DNA of 7,638 nucleotides from Pseudomonadota bacterium (lineage in GTDB: Bacteria > Pseudomonadota > Alphaproteobacteria > Rhizobiales > Devosiaceae), in assembly GCA_023387585.1 (NCBI GenBank), contig JAEWHZ010000208.1, positions 1 to 7,638 of the forward strand, given 5' to 3'. Each line of letters begins with the position of its first letter. The stretch's first letter is position 1. Both the position numbers and the translations under genes were made by a program. Of the stretch, positions 1-6,375 are shown one piece after another. Below the pieces are notes generated by a model. That model did not search any database. It saw only the letters and a list, made by a program, of their open reading frames with translations, and was not told where the DNA came from.

Positions 1-668
1 CTCTCGGTCTGCAACGACTTGATGAGCGCCAGGATCTCGGCCTGGATGGTCACGTCGAGCGCGGTGGTGGGCTCGTCGGCGATCAGCACGAAGGGGTTGC
101 AGGCCAGCGCCATGGCGATCATGGCGCGCTGGCGCATGCCGCCGGAATATTCGAACGGATAGCGGTCGATGGCGTCTTCGGGTTTGGCGATCTCCACCTT
201 GCGCAGCAATTCGAGCGTGCGGGCGCGCGCCTCGGCCTTCGAGACCTTCTCGTGCACGCGGATGACCTCGCCGATCTGGTCGCCGATGCGATGGACGGGC
301 GAAAGCGAGCTCATCGGCTCCTGGAAGATCATGGCGATGTCGCGGCCGCGGATATCGCGGATGGTCTTCGAGCGCGGGTCGAGCCGGGCGAGGTCGATCG
401 GGCCGTGCACCGGATTGCCGTGGCTGTCGCGATGCTTGTGAAGGACGATTTCCCCCGAAACAATCCGGCCGGGCTTTTCCACGATCTGCAGGATCGAGCG
501 CGCCATGACGCTCTTGCCCGAGCCGCTTTCGCCCACGACGCACAGCGTCTTGCCGGGCTGAAGCGCGATGCTCACATCGTCGACGGCGCGGAAGGGTCCC
601 TGCCGGCTCTCGAAATGCGTCTCGAGATTGCGGACTTCGAGGACGGGTTGGGTCGGGGTCTCGGTCAT
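1..668 (-). CDS. Oligopeptide/dipeptide-family ABC transporter ATP-binding protein (3' end outside window)
   Basis: This is the cytoplasmic ATPase that powers the importer encoded by the genes just upstream on the same strand. The window shows the first 222 residues; the C-terminal part, including the H-loop and the zinc/oligopeptide-type tail typical of DppD/OppD, lies beyond the left edge. Visible motifs are Walker A GESGSGKS (46-53), the Q-loop glutamine (Q116), the ABC signature YSGGMRQR (174-181), and Walker B FVLIADEP with the D-loop (193-205). The signature and the long insert between Walker A and the Q-loop are typical of the DppD/OppD branch. The ATG start lies one base after the stop of permease C, so translation is probably coupled; no strong ribosome binding site is visible. 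The family usually works as a DppD/DppF pair, so a second ATPase gene may follow outside the window. The transported substrate cannot be read from this subunit. Confidence 0.93.
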   Translation of the reverse strand, partial: MTETPTQPVLEVRNLETHFESRQGPFRAVDDVSIALQPGKTLCVVGESGSGKSVMARSILQIVEKPGRIVSGEIVLHKHRDSHGNPVHGPIDLARLDPRSKTIRDIRGRDIAMIFQEPMSSLSPVHRIGDQIGEVIRVHEKVSKAEARARTLELLRKVEIAKPEDAIDRYPFEYSGGMRQRAMIAMALACNPFVLIADEPTTALDVTIQAEILALIKSLQTE

Positions 669-669
669 G

Positions 670-1809
670 TCAGCGCCCGTCATTGGCATAGGGGTCGGCC
701 GCGTCGCGCAGGCCATCGCCGAGGAAGTTGAGTGCCAGCACGGCGAAGCAGACGGCGGCACCCGGGATGAACAACCACGGCGCCTGGGCGATCGAGCGGA
801 TGTTCTGCGCCTCCTTGAGCAGCACGCCCCACGAAATGGTCGGCGGCATCAGCCCGAGCCCGAGGAAGGACAACGCCGTCTCGGCGATGATCATGGCCGG
901 AATGGCGAGGGTCACCGAGGCGATGATGTGGCTGACCATGGAAGGCATCATGTGCCGGAAGATGACGCGCCCCTGGCTGCCGCCATCGAGCCGCGCCGCG
1001 GTGACGAAATCCTCGGTCCTGAGCGCGAGGAAGCGTCCGCGCACGACGCGCGCCAATTCGGTCCAGCCGACGAGCGACAGGATCACCGTGATGGCGAAAT
1101 ATCGCATCATGGGCGGCCAGTCCTGCGGAAGCGCGGCGCTGAGCCCGAGCCAGATCGGGATGGTCGGCAGCGACAGGATCAACTCCACCAGGCGCTGCAC
1201 CACCATGTCGATGGTGCCGCCGTAATAGCCGGACAGCCCGCCCAGGATGAGACCGATGAACAGGCTCAGCGTCACGCCCATCAGCCCGATCGACATGGAG
1301 ACGCGCGTGCCGTGAATGGTGCGGCTGAGCATGTCGCGGCCGAGCCGGTCGGCGCCGAAGAGGTAGAAGCGCTCGCTCGGGTTCTCGGTGGTGAGCAGAT
1401 GCCGGTTGCCGGGGATCAGCCCCCACATCACGTAGCTGGCGCCCTCGCCGAACCAGTTGAGGTAAATCTTGCGCCCCTCGTCGGGCTCATAGACCGATTG
1501 CAGCGTCAGCGGATCGCGCTTGAGCAGCATGGCGTTGACATGGGGGCGGAACGACCAGCCGCCATCCTCGTCGACTTCGATGAAATGGATCGCCTGCGGC
1601 GGATGGTAGACGTCGCGCGATACCGTGACGTTGGGATCGAAGGGCGCGAGGAACTCGGCGAAGGCGCCGACGAGATAGAAGAACAGCACGACGAACAGGC
1701 TGATCAGCGCCAGCTTGTGGCGGGAGAAGGCGCGCCAGGTCAGCTTCCACTGGGAAGCCTGGGCGTCCACCGCCATGTCCGAAGCGCGAGTGTCTGCTGC
1801 AACTGCCAT
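670..1809 (-). CDS. ABC transporter permease, DppC/OppC family, with an extended extracytoplasmic insert
   Basis: This 379-residue inner-membrane subunit forms half of the translocation pore with the permease B encoded upstream. A first hydrophobic helix spans about 33-54. It is followed by a hydrophilic stretch of roughly 90 residues (about 58-148), then the OppC-family motif GADRLGRD (152-159) and five further helices near 171-195, 204-228, 236-256, 293-316 and 344-364. The cytoplasmic EAA-type coupling loop, AARLDGG...RHMMPS, is at 271-290. DppC/OppC proteins are usually near 300 residues; the extra length sits in the outward-facing loop, as in a known long subfamily associated with oligosaccharide-type importers. 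The ATG at 1809 gives a five-base gap after the stop of permease B. An in-frame ATG at 1776 is a weaker alternative start, and neither has a strong ribosome binding site. The reading frame stays open far upstream of 1809, but that extension lies over permease B in another frame and is not protein-like. Confidence 0.92.
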   Translation of the reverse strand: MAVAADTRASDMAVDAQASQWKLTWRAFSRHKLALISLFVVLFFYLVGAFAEFLAPFDPNVTVSRDVYHPPQAIHFIEVDEDGGWSFRPHVNAMLLKRDPLTLQSVYEPDEGRKIYLNWFGEGASYVMWGLIPGNRHLLTTENPSERFYLFGADRLGRDMLSRTIHGTRVSMSIGLMGVTLSLFIGLILGGLSGYYGGTIDMVVQRLVELILSLPTIPIWLGLSAALPQDWPPMMRYFAITVILSLVGWTELARVVRGRFLALRTEDFVTAARLDGGSQGRVIFRHMMPSMVSHIIASVTLAIPAMIIAETALSFLGLGLMPPTISWGVLLKEAQNIRSIAQAPWLFIPGAAVCFAVLALNFLGDGLRDAADPYANDGR

Positions 1810-1814
1810 GGCGC

Positions 1815-2801
1815 TCACTGGAACCGGATTCGGGGATCGACGATGGCAAGCAGGATGTCTGACACCAGCATGCCGAGGATGGAGAAGCAGCACAGCAAGA
1901 GGATGAAGGCGCCCGCCAGATACATGTCCTGGGCCAGCAGCGCCTGCAGCAGCAGCGGGCCCGACGTGGGCAGGGCGAGCACATAGGCCGTGATCACCGC
2001 GCCCGAGATGAGCTGGGGAAAGGCCCAGCCGATGGTCGAAACGAACGGGTTGAGCGCCAGCCGCACCGGATATTTCATGATCAGGCCGAACTCGGACAGG
2101 CCCTTGGCGCGCGCGGTGGTCACATAGGGCTTGTTCAGCTCGTCGAGCAAATTGGCGCGCATGATGCGGATGAGCCCGGCCACGGTGCTGGTCCCCAGGA
2201 TGATGATCGGGATCCAGATATGACCGAGCATGTCGACGAATTTCGCCCACGACCACGGCGCGTTGCGGAAGGGCGGCGAGAACAGGCCGGACACGTCCGA
2301 GCCGAAATACACCACCGCGATATACATGAGCACCAGCGCGATGAGGAAGTTGGGCACGGCGAGGCCGATGAAGCCGATCACCGAGGCCACATAGTCGCCG
2401 ATCGAGTATTTCTTGACCGCCGAATAGATGCCGATCGGCAGGGCGACGCTCCAGGCGAAGATCAGGGTGGAAATCTCGAGCATGAAGGACAGCCCCAGAC
2501 GCTCCCAGATCAGCGTCGAGACGGGCTGCTGCCATTCGAAGGAGATGCCGAAATCGCCCTGCAGCACGCCGCCGATCCAGCGCCAGTATTGAACAATGAA
2601 GGGCTGGTCGAGGCCGTAGCGCTCGCGAAGCGCCTGAAGCCTCGCCTCGTCGACCACGTCGCCCGATTGCGACAGGGTCTGGGCGAAGGTGGTGACGTAG
2701 TCCCCCGGCGGCAGCGTTATGAGCGCGAAGGCCACGATGGAGGCCGCGAACATGAACGGGATCGCCCAGAGGGTGCGGCGTATGATGTAGTTGAGCAGCA
2801 T
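1815..2801 (-). CDS. ABC transporter permease, DppB/OppB family
   Basis: This is a 328-residue inner-membrane permease of normal DppB/OppB length. An N-terminal helix (about 11-30) is followed by the family's periplasmic segment with the typical RYGLDQP (61-67) and the QYWRW...GDFGISF block (71-88). Further helices lie near 103-125, 138-165 and 195-212, the EAA coupling loop TTARAKGLS is at 228-236, and the last helices are near 254-275 and 294-320. It pairs with permease C. The start ATG is preceded by AGAGG at a good spacing (five bases). The gene is 61 bases downstream of the binding-protein gene, separated by a strong stem-loop, and its stop is five bases before permease C, so the two permeases are almost certainly translated from one message. 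Family assignment is secure; the substrate is unknown. Confidence 0.95.
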   Translation of the reverse strand: MLLNYIIRRTLWAIPFMFAASIVAFALITLPPGDYVTTFAQTLSQSGDVVDEARLQALRERYGLDQPFIVQYWRWIGGVLQGDFGISFEWQQPVSTLIWERLGLSFMLEISTLIFAWSVALPIGIYSAVKKYSIGDYVASVIGFIGLAVPNFLIALVLMYIAVVYFGSDVSGLFSPPFRNAPWSWAKFVDMLGHIWIPIIILGTSTVAGLIRIMRANLLDELNKPYVTTARAKGLSEFGLIMKYPVRLALNPFVSTIGWAFPQLISGAVITAYVLALPTSGPLLLQALLAQDMYLAGAFILLLCCFSILGMLVSDILLAIVDPRIRFQ

Positions 2802-2829
2802 CGCAACCTCTGGGCTGCCGTGGGGGTGA

Positions 2830-2853
2830 GGCGCGGAGCCGGAGCTCCGCGCC
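2830..2853 (-). repeat. Strong stem-loop between the binding-protein and permease B genes
   Basis: A perfect ten-base inverted repeat, GGCGCGGAGC and GCTCCGCGCC, with a four-base loop begins nine bases after the TAA of the binding-protein gene on the minus strand. No run of T follows the stem, so it does not look like a Rho-independent terminator. Stem-loops in this position, between a binding-protein gene and its permease genes, are known in other ABC operons (malE-malF type) to protect the upstream message and so raise binding-protein levels over the membrane parts. That role here is inferred. An alternative is a small intergenic repeat element. Confidence 0.8.
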
Positions 2854-2862
2854 GTTCTCGAT

Positions 2863-4770
2863 TTACCGGGTGTAGTACCAGGTCTGCGGTAGCACCGGCG
2901 CCGGCGTCGGCCAGAACCAGTTGTTGGCCATGGCCTCCGGCACGTTGCCGAGATCGTTGCTGACGATGCCGTAGGCTACGGCAGCCCTGGCGACGCCCAT
3001 GACCTCGAACTCGTCCGCCGCGATCTGCGCGATCTCCTTGAGCAGCCGTTCGCGTTCTTCAGGATCGGCCGTGCTGCGGGACTGGTCGTAGAGCGCCATG
3101 CGGTTGCGGATGGTCTCCGGCGGTTCCTCGCCCTGGCTGCCGCCCGAATTGTACCAGTGGCTCCACGGAATGCCCCAGCGGGCGTCGTGATGCAGCGGAA
3201 CCAGCTGCTGCGGCACGCCGACGATGGCCACGCCATTGCCGCCCCAGACGGCCGCGTCATGGTCGTTGGCGTTCGAGGTGCGCTCGTAGAAGAACGTGCG
3301 CTCGAGCGGGTTGACGTCCATGTCGATGCCGAGCTCGGCCCATTGCTGCTCGACCATTTCGAGGATGTCGACATGGTCGGGCTGCACCGAGGGGATGACG
3401 TCGATCAGGAACTTGATCGGCCGCCCGTCCGCCATGCGGCGGATGCCGTCATCGCCGCGCTCGAGGCCGAGGCCGTCAAGCAGGGCGTTGGCCTGGTCGG
3501 GGTCGAACTCGGTGTACTGCGTCGAAAGCTGCTCGTTGTAATAGGGCGAACCTTCGAAGTCGCCGAGCTGCCAGGGCTCGCTGGTGCCCAGCAGCACCGT
3601 GTCGATGATGTCGGCGCGGTTCATGCCGATCGACAGCGCGACGCGGAAGTCGCGTTCGTTGAACAGCTCGCGGAAGCCCTCGTCCTTGTGGGCGAGGTTG
3701 AGGTTGATGACGATGTGCTGGCCACCGCCCGGATCGGCCGCGAACATGCGGTAGTTGCCGCGCTCGCGGTTCTCGGCGAGCACCGGCCGGTTGGCCGCGG
3801 CATCGATGTGGCGCAGGCCGAAGTCGATATTGCCGCCGATCACGGAAAGGATCAGGCTCTCGACGTCCTGGGACACGTCTGCGGACAGCGTGTCGATATA
3901 GGGAAGCTGATTGCCTTCGGTATCGACCTGCCAGAAATAGGGGTTGCGCTCCATGGTCACCACGGTGGCGCCGCCGGTATAGGGCTGGTCGACGATCCAC
4001 GGATCGAGCGTCGGCCTATCGGGATTGCCCCAGCGGGAGGGGATTTCGATATCGCCGCATTTCTGCTGGAACAGGGTCTGCCAGTCGCCGGCATTGTTCT
4101 GTGCGACCAGCGCGTCGATGTCCTCGTTATAGGTCGGGTGGAATTGCGAGCAGTAATGCTTGGCGTAGAGCACCGGGTGCTGGCCGAGCGGGGTCGCCAG
4201 CTCGGTGAGGAACTCGCCATAGGGCTCGGCGAAGATGAACTTGACCGTGTAGTCGTCGATCTTCTCGACGCTCATCGGCTCGCCGCCCGACATGTAGCGC
4301 GGATGGGTCGGCGCATAGTCGGTGTTGAGGACGAGATCGTCAATATTGAACAGGATGTCGTCGGCGGTGAACGGCTCGCCGTCGGACCACCTCATGCCTT
4401 CGCGCAGATAGAAGGTGACCTCGGTCGCGTCCTCGTTGCTCTCCCAGCGCTCGGCCACGTTGGGCACGATGCCGGTGAACTCCGGATTCCAGCGCACGAG
4501 GCCCTGGGGTCCGACGATGCGAAGGATGTGGTTGTGGTCGGAACTGCCGCGCAGCCCGTAGCGGATCGTGCCGCCATAAGTGCCGATCTCGTTCAGCGGC
4601 GTCACCACTTCGGGCGATGCCGGCAAACGCTCGGCCACAGGCGGCAGGCTCCCATCGGCCACCGCGGCCGCGAGGCTCGGGGCCTCGTTATAGTCAAGGG
4701 CGACGGCTGCCGACGTCAACGCCAGCACCGCCACCATGCTGCCAAAGGCAGCATTGAAGAGTTTAGCCAT
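2863..4770 (-). CDS. ABC transporter substrate-binding protein, SBP_bac_5 (peptide/nickel/oligosaccharide) family
   Basis: This is a secreted periplasmic receptor of 635 residues that captures the substrate and delivers it to the two permeases. The N-terminus is a signal peptide: K3, a hydrophobic core to about residue 21, and a likely signal peptidase I site after AVA (22-24), with no lipobox. Family signatures are the LVRWNPEF...VAERWE block (91-110), the REGMRWSDGEPFTADD stretch (123-138), ERNPYFW...GNQLPYID (274-293) and FRVALSIGMNR (375-385). The long form and the GNQLPYID-type segment resemble members that bind plant-derived oligosaccharides rather than peptides; this rests on recalled family resemblance. 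Cysteines at 207 and 238 might form a disulfide. The ATG at 4770 was chosen because GGGAGGAG lies directly upstream and the signal peptide begins there; an in-frame TTG at 4809 would add 13 residues before the ribosome binding site and is unlikely. Confidence 0.95.
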   Translation of the reverse strand: MAKLFNAAFGSMVAVLALTSAAVALDYNEAPSLAAAVADGSLPPVAERLPASPEVVTPLNEIGTYGGTIRYGLRGSSDHNHILRIVGPQGLVRWNPEFTGIVPNVAERWESNEDATEVTFYLREGMRWSDGEPFTADDILFNIDDLVLNTDYAPTHPRYMSGGEPMSVEKIDDYTVKFIFAEPYGEFLTELATPLGQHPVLYAKHYCSQFHPTYNEDIDALVAQNNAGDWQTLFQQKCGDIEIPSRWGNPDRPTLDPWIVDQPYTGGATVVTMERNPYFWQVDTEGNQLPYIDTLSADVSQDVESLILSVIGGNIDFGLRHIDAAANRPVLAENRERGNYRMFAADPGGGQHIVINLNLAHKDEGFRELFNERDFRVALSIGMNRADIIDTVLLGTSEPWQLGDFEGSPYYNEQLSTQYTEFDPDQANALLDGLGLERGDDGIRRMADGRPIKFLIDVIPSVQPDHVDILEMVEQQWAELGIDMDVNPLERTFFYERTSNANDHDAAVWGGNGVAIVGVPQQLVPLHHDARWGIPWSHWYNSGGSQGEEPPETIRNRMALYDQSRSTADPEERERLLKEIAQIAADEFEVMGVARAAVAYGIVSNDLGNVPEAMANNWFWPTPAPVLPQTWYYTR

Positions 4771-4789
4771 GGTCTCCTCCCGTTGGCCC

Positions 4790-4802
4790 AACTTTACAAG
4801 TT
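4790..4802. promoter_or_regulatory. Degenerate third copy of the putative operator, just before the binding-protein gene
   Basis: AACTTTACAAGTT is an inverted repeat with five-base arms and a three-base centre. It contains TACAAGT (4795-4801), the same seven bases found in both stronger operator copies; TTACAAGTTT matches ATACAAGTAT at eight of ten positions. It lies about 20 bases upstream of the binding-protein start on the transcript, before the ribosome binding site. Functional status is inferred only from similarity and position. Confidence 0.35.
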
Positions 4803-4830
4803 TTTTCAACCTGGCCTGAAGGTGTCAAGA

Positions 4831-4842
4831 TGCAATATTGCA
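4831..4842. repeat. Perfect 12-base palindrome in the binding-protein leader
   Basis: TGCAATATTGCA reads identically on both strands. It is bracketed by GTGTC (4822-4826) and GACAC (4843-4847), which are reverse complements set asymmetrically about it. Its first half, GCAATAT, also occurs next to the operator in the divergent region at 6263-6269. It could be a binding site for a dimeric regulator; which one cannot be told from the window. Confidence 0.45.
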
Positions 4843-4872
4843 GACACTCCAGAAAATCCAAAAGCTATGCGG

Positions 4873-4911
4873 GTTCCAAAAATTGCTGATTTTTCAGTCT
4901 ATTATTGGAAC
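4873..4911 (-). repeat. Nested inverted repeat in the leader of the ABC transporter operon
   Basis: Outer arms GTTCCAA (4873-4879) and TTGGAAC (4905-4911) are perfect reverse complements. Inside them AAT (4881-4883) pairs with ATT (4901-4903), and CTGA/TCAG closes a four-base loop (4886-4897). Read as minus-strand RNA it would fold as one long stem with small internal gaps. There is no following T tract on the minus strand outside the outer stem, so a strong terminator for the dehydratase gene is not evident. A weak attenuator or stability element is possible. Confidence 0.4.
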
Positions 4912-4926
4912 GCTCAGCTTATAAAG

Positions 4927-4936
4927 TCCTCCTTTT
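4927..4936 (-). other. Orphan Shine-Dalgarno sequence in the transporter leader
   Basis: On the minus strand AAAAGGAGGA is a near-ideal ribosome binding site, but no ATG, GTG or TTG follows at a usable distance. The only nearby open stretch is a CTG followed by six sense codons and a stop. It may be chance, a ribosome standby site, or the entry site for a tiny leader peptide with an unusual start. Confidence 0.25.
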
Positions 4937-4957
4937 CGAATTCGGCGACGGCGCCGG

Positions 4958-4986
4958 ATTATACTTGTATCAGGTGAAGGCGTAAG
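4958..4986 (-). promoter_or_regulatory. Putative promoter of the ABC transporter operon with overlapping operator
   Basis: On the minus strand a perfect TATAAT (4963-4958) lies 17 bases from a weak -35-like CTTACG (4986-4981, three of six consensus bases). It overlaps the last codons of the dehydratase gene, so the transporter genes would have their own promoter with a leader of about 180 bases. The dyad ATAC-NN-GTAT at 4961-4970 covers the start of the -10 box and would block it if bound by a repressor. Read-through from the dehydratase gene is also possible, since no clear terminator separates them. Confidence 0.45.
4961..4970. promoter_or_regulatory. Putative operator, copy 2 (ATAC-TT-GTAT)
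   Basis: ATACTTGTAT has four-base arms that are reverse complements around a two-base centre. The same ten bases occur in opposite orientation at 6268-6277 in the divergent control region. It touches the stop codon of the dehydratase gene and overlaps a TATAAT box facing the transporter genes. The likely binder is the FadR-type regulator encoded at 6376, but the half-sites read AC..GT, not the GT..AC order commonly reported for FadR-subfamily operators, so another factor is possible. Confidence 0.5.
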
Positions 4987-6157
4987 AACCGTCCGGCCGT
5001 TTCGGCACGCGGCGTTCCCAATGGATGTAGCGGTCGGTCTTGAGGAATTCCTCATCCATCTCGACGCCCCAGCCCGGCCGGTCCGGCCGCAGCACGAGAT
5101 GACCGTCCTCCGGCAGGTAGGGGTCGAGCACGTAGCGGCTGGAATCGGTCGCGGTCTGCAGGTCGGTGCCGCCATAGACATAGAGCGGCCCCTCGGGCAG
5201 GCGGTATTCGAGAATCGAGAAATTGTGGGTGGCGGCGGCGAAGTGGACGTTCACCGCCGTCGCCAGCGGACCCATCGGGTTGTGCGGCGCGATGCCGACG
5301 AAATGCGCCTCGGCCAGGGTCGCGATGCGCCGCATCTCGGTGATGCCGCCGACCACGCAGATATCGGGCTGCACGAGATCGGCCCCGCGCACGTTCAGCA
5401 GGCGCAGGAACTCGAAGCGGTTGTAAAGCGATTCACCGGTCGCGAGCCGGCATTCGAGGCCCTGTTTCAGCTCCCCCCAGGCGTCGATGTTCTCGGGCCG
5501 CAGCGGCTCCTCGAGAAACAGCGGGTCATAGGGAGCGAGCGCATTGCCGAGCTGGCGGGCCTGTGCCGGCTCGAAGATGCGCGCATGCGCATCGAAGGCG
5601 ATCTCGTAGGTAGGATCGGAGGCTTCGCGCAGCTGGCGGAAATATTCCGCGCTGGTGCGCACGACCTCGCCCCAGCGATTGGCGTGGATATCGATGCGCC
5701 AGGGGCTGAGCTTGAAGGCCTTGAAGCCCCAGTTCTTGTTGAGATCGTCAAGCGCCTCGACGGCGAGCGGAATGTCGGGCGCCGTGTAGACGCCGGAATA
5801 GACCTTTATCCGGTCGCGCACCTTGCCGCCGAGCAGCTGATAGACCGGCACGCCCAGCGCCTTGGCCGACAGGTCCCAAAGGCAGTGGTCGATGGCCGAG
5901 ATGGCGGCGAGCCCGAGCGCGCCGGGCGGAAAGCGGCTCTGCTGGATCAGGAAGTTGACGAGATATTCGACGCGCAGCGGGTCCTGCCCGGTCAGCGAGC
6001 CGGCGAGGTAGTCGAGCAGGGGCGGCAGGGCGCGGTCCGGGCCGTGATTGTAGCATTCGCCCCAACCGGTCAGGCCGTCATCGGTATCGAGCGCCACGAT
6101 GACGCGCGGACGGTCCTTGTCGCGGGTCATGAACACCCGCATGCGATCGATCTTCAC
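4970..6157 (-). CDS. GalD-type sugar-acid dehydratase, enolase superfamily (mandelate racemase/muconate lactonizing family)
   Basis: This 395-residue cytoplasmic enzyme is predicted to remove water from a sugar acid, giving a 2-keto-3-deoxy acid, using Mg2+ to stabilise an enolate. The N-terminal capping domain occupies about 1-125, including WGECYNHGP (32-40) and IDHCLWDLSAKALG (89-102); the (beta/alpha)7-beta barrel follows. Predicted metal ligands are D189 (FDAHAR), E216 (FLEEP) and E242 (ATGESLY), with H191 and H292 (APHNPMGP) as acid/base residues. That is the layout of D-galactonate dehydratase; the KxK motif of mandelate racemases is absent, the strand reading FKAFKLSP (145-152). The RPGWGVEMDE tail (360-369) also matches GalD-like proteins. 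Actual substrate is uncertain: an aldonate, aldarate or its lactone would suit the uronate-dehydrogenase-like neighbour. The start is GTG at 6157, supported by GGAGGGGG six bases upstream; an ATG at 6142 lacks a site. It is divergent from the regulator gene. Confidence 0.85.
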   Translation of the reverse strand: MKIDRMRVFMTRDKDRPRVIVALDTDDGLTGWGECYNHGPDRALPPLLDYLAGSLTGQDPLRVEYLVNFLIQQSRFPPGALGLAAISAIDHCLWDLSAKALGVPVYQLLGGKVRDRIKVYSGVYTAPDIPLAVEALDDLNKNWGFKAFKLSPWRIDIHANRWGEVVRTSAEYFRQLREASDPTYEIAFDAHARIFEPAQARQLGNALAPYDPLFLEEPLRPENIDAWGELKQGLECRLATGESLYNRFEFLRLLNVRGADLVQPDICVVGGITEMRRIATLAEAHFVGIAPHNPMGPLATAVNVHFAAATHNFSILEYRLPEGPLYVYGGTDLQTATDSSRYVLDPYLPEDGHLVLRPDRPGWGVEMDEEFLKTDRYIHWERRVPKRPDGSYAFT

Positions 6158-6264
6158 CCGTTACCCCCTCCACACGACCATGACTGCACAGGCGCCTTCC
6201 CCTCGGATCCGGGTGAACCGGAGCCCGGGCGCCGCAGAGAGCGCAGGCTTGCATGCAGTGGCGC

Positions 6265-6293
6265 AATATACAAGTATTGACATGTTTTTACAC
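6265..6293 (-). promoter_or_regulatory. Putative promoter of the dehydratase gene
   Basis: On the minus strand TATATT (6270-6265) is spaced 17 bases from a weak -35-like GTGTAA (6293-6288). The operator at 6268-6277 overlaps the first three bases of the -10 box, the same offset as at the transporter promoter. The transcript would carry a leader of about 100 GC-rich bases before the GTG start, containing CCGG-gtgaa-CCGG (6209-6221) and two GGCGCC copies (6191-6196, 6228-6233) that could fold. Confidence 0.4.
6268..6277. promoter_or_regulatory. Putative operator, copy 1 (ATAC-AA-GTAT), in the divergent control region
   Basis: ATACAAGTAT is the reverse complement of the copy at 4961-4970. It lies 98 bases before the regulator's ATG and overlaps both the dehydratase -10-like box and the start of a TTGACA on the plus strand, so one bound dimer could repress both directions. 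A second, offset inverted repeat, CAATA/TATTG (6264-6268 and 6275-6279), overlaps it. Autoregulation by the adjacent GntR protein is inferred. Confidence 0.5.
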
Positions 6294-6305
6294 CGATGAA
6301 ATGTT
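6277..6305 (+). promoter_or_regulatory. Putative promoter of the regulator gene
   Basis: A consensus TTGACA (6277-6282) is followed after 17 bases by AATGTT (6300-6305), which matches the -10 consensus at only three positions. It would give a leader of about 65 bases before the regulator's ATG. The -35 box abuts the operator at 6268-6277. Confidence 0.35.
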
Positions 6306-6375
6306 TCGTCGCGATGTATCGACGCAGCAGCGTTAATTCCGTCGTCAGCCGTTCGTCCGGGATCCTATCCTTGCG

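Noticed and set aside
568..1986. Plus-strand open frame of 472 codons opposite the permease genes
   Set aside because: Its product is rich in R, H, D, E, A and Q with no recognisable fold, and the opposite strand carries well-motifed permease genes. It is a shadow of GC-rich codon use.
670..2535. 621-codon minus-strand frame suggesting a fused double permease
   Set aside because: Only the last 379 codons have permease motifs; the upstream part lies over permease B in another frame and is arginine- and histidine-rich. The stop of permease B five bases before the ATG at 1809 supports separate genes.
2830..2853. Rho-independent terminator after the binding-protein gene
   Set aside because: The stem is strong but no T run follows on the minus strand, and the permease genes continue in the same direction 29 bases later.
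3157..4977. Plus-strand open frame of 606 codons opposite the binding-protein gene
   Set aside because: The sequence is low in complexity and antisense to a convincing SBP_bac_5 gene with a signal peptide. Long antisense frames are expected at this GC content.
6250..6257. TGCATGCA palindrome in the divergent region
   Set aside because: An eight-base self-complementary word is expected by chance at this scale, and it has no second copy near the other promoter.
5021..6280. Plus-strand open frame of 419 codons opposite the dehydratase gene
   Set aside because: It lacks any recognisable motif and is antisense to an enolase-superfamily gene with all catalytic residues in place.
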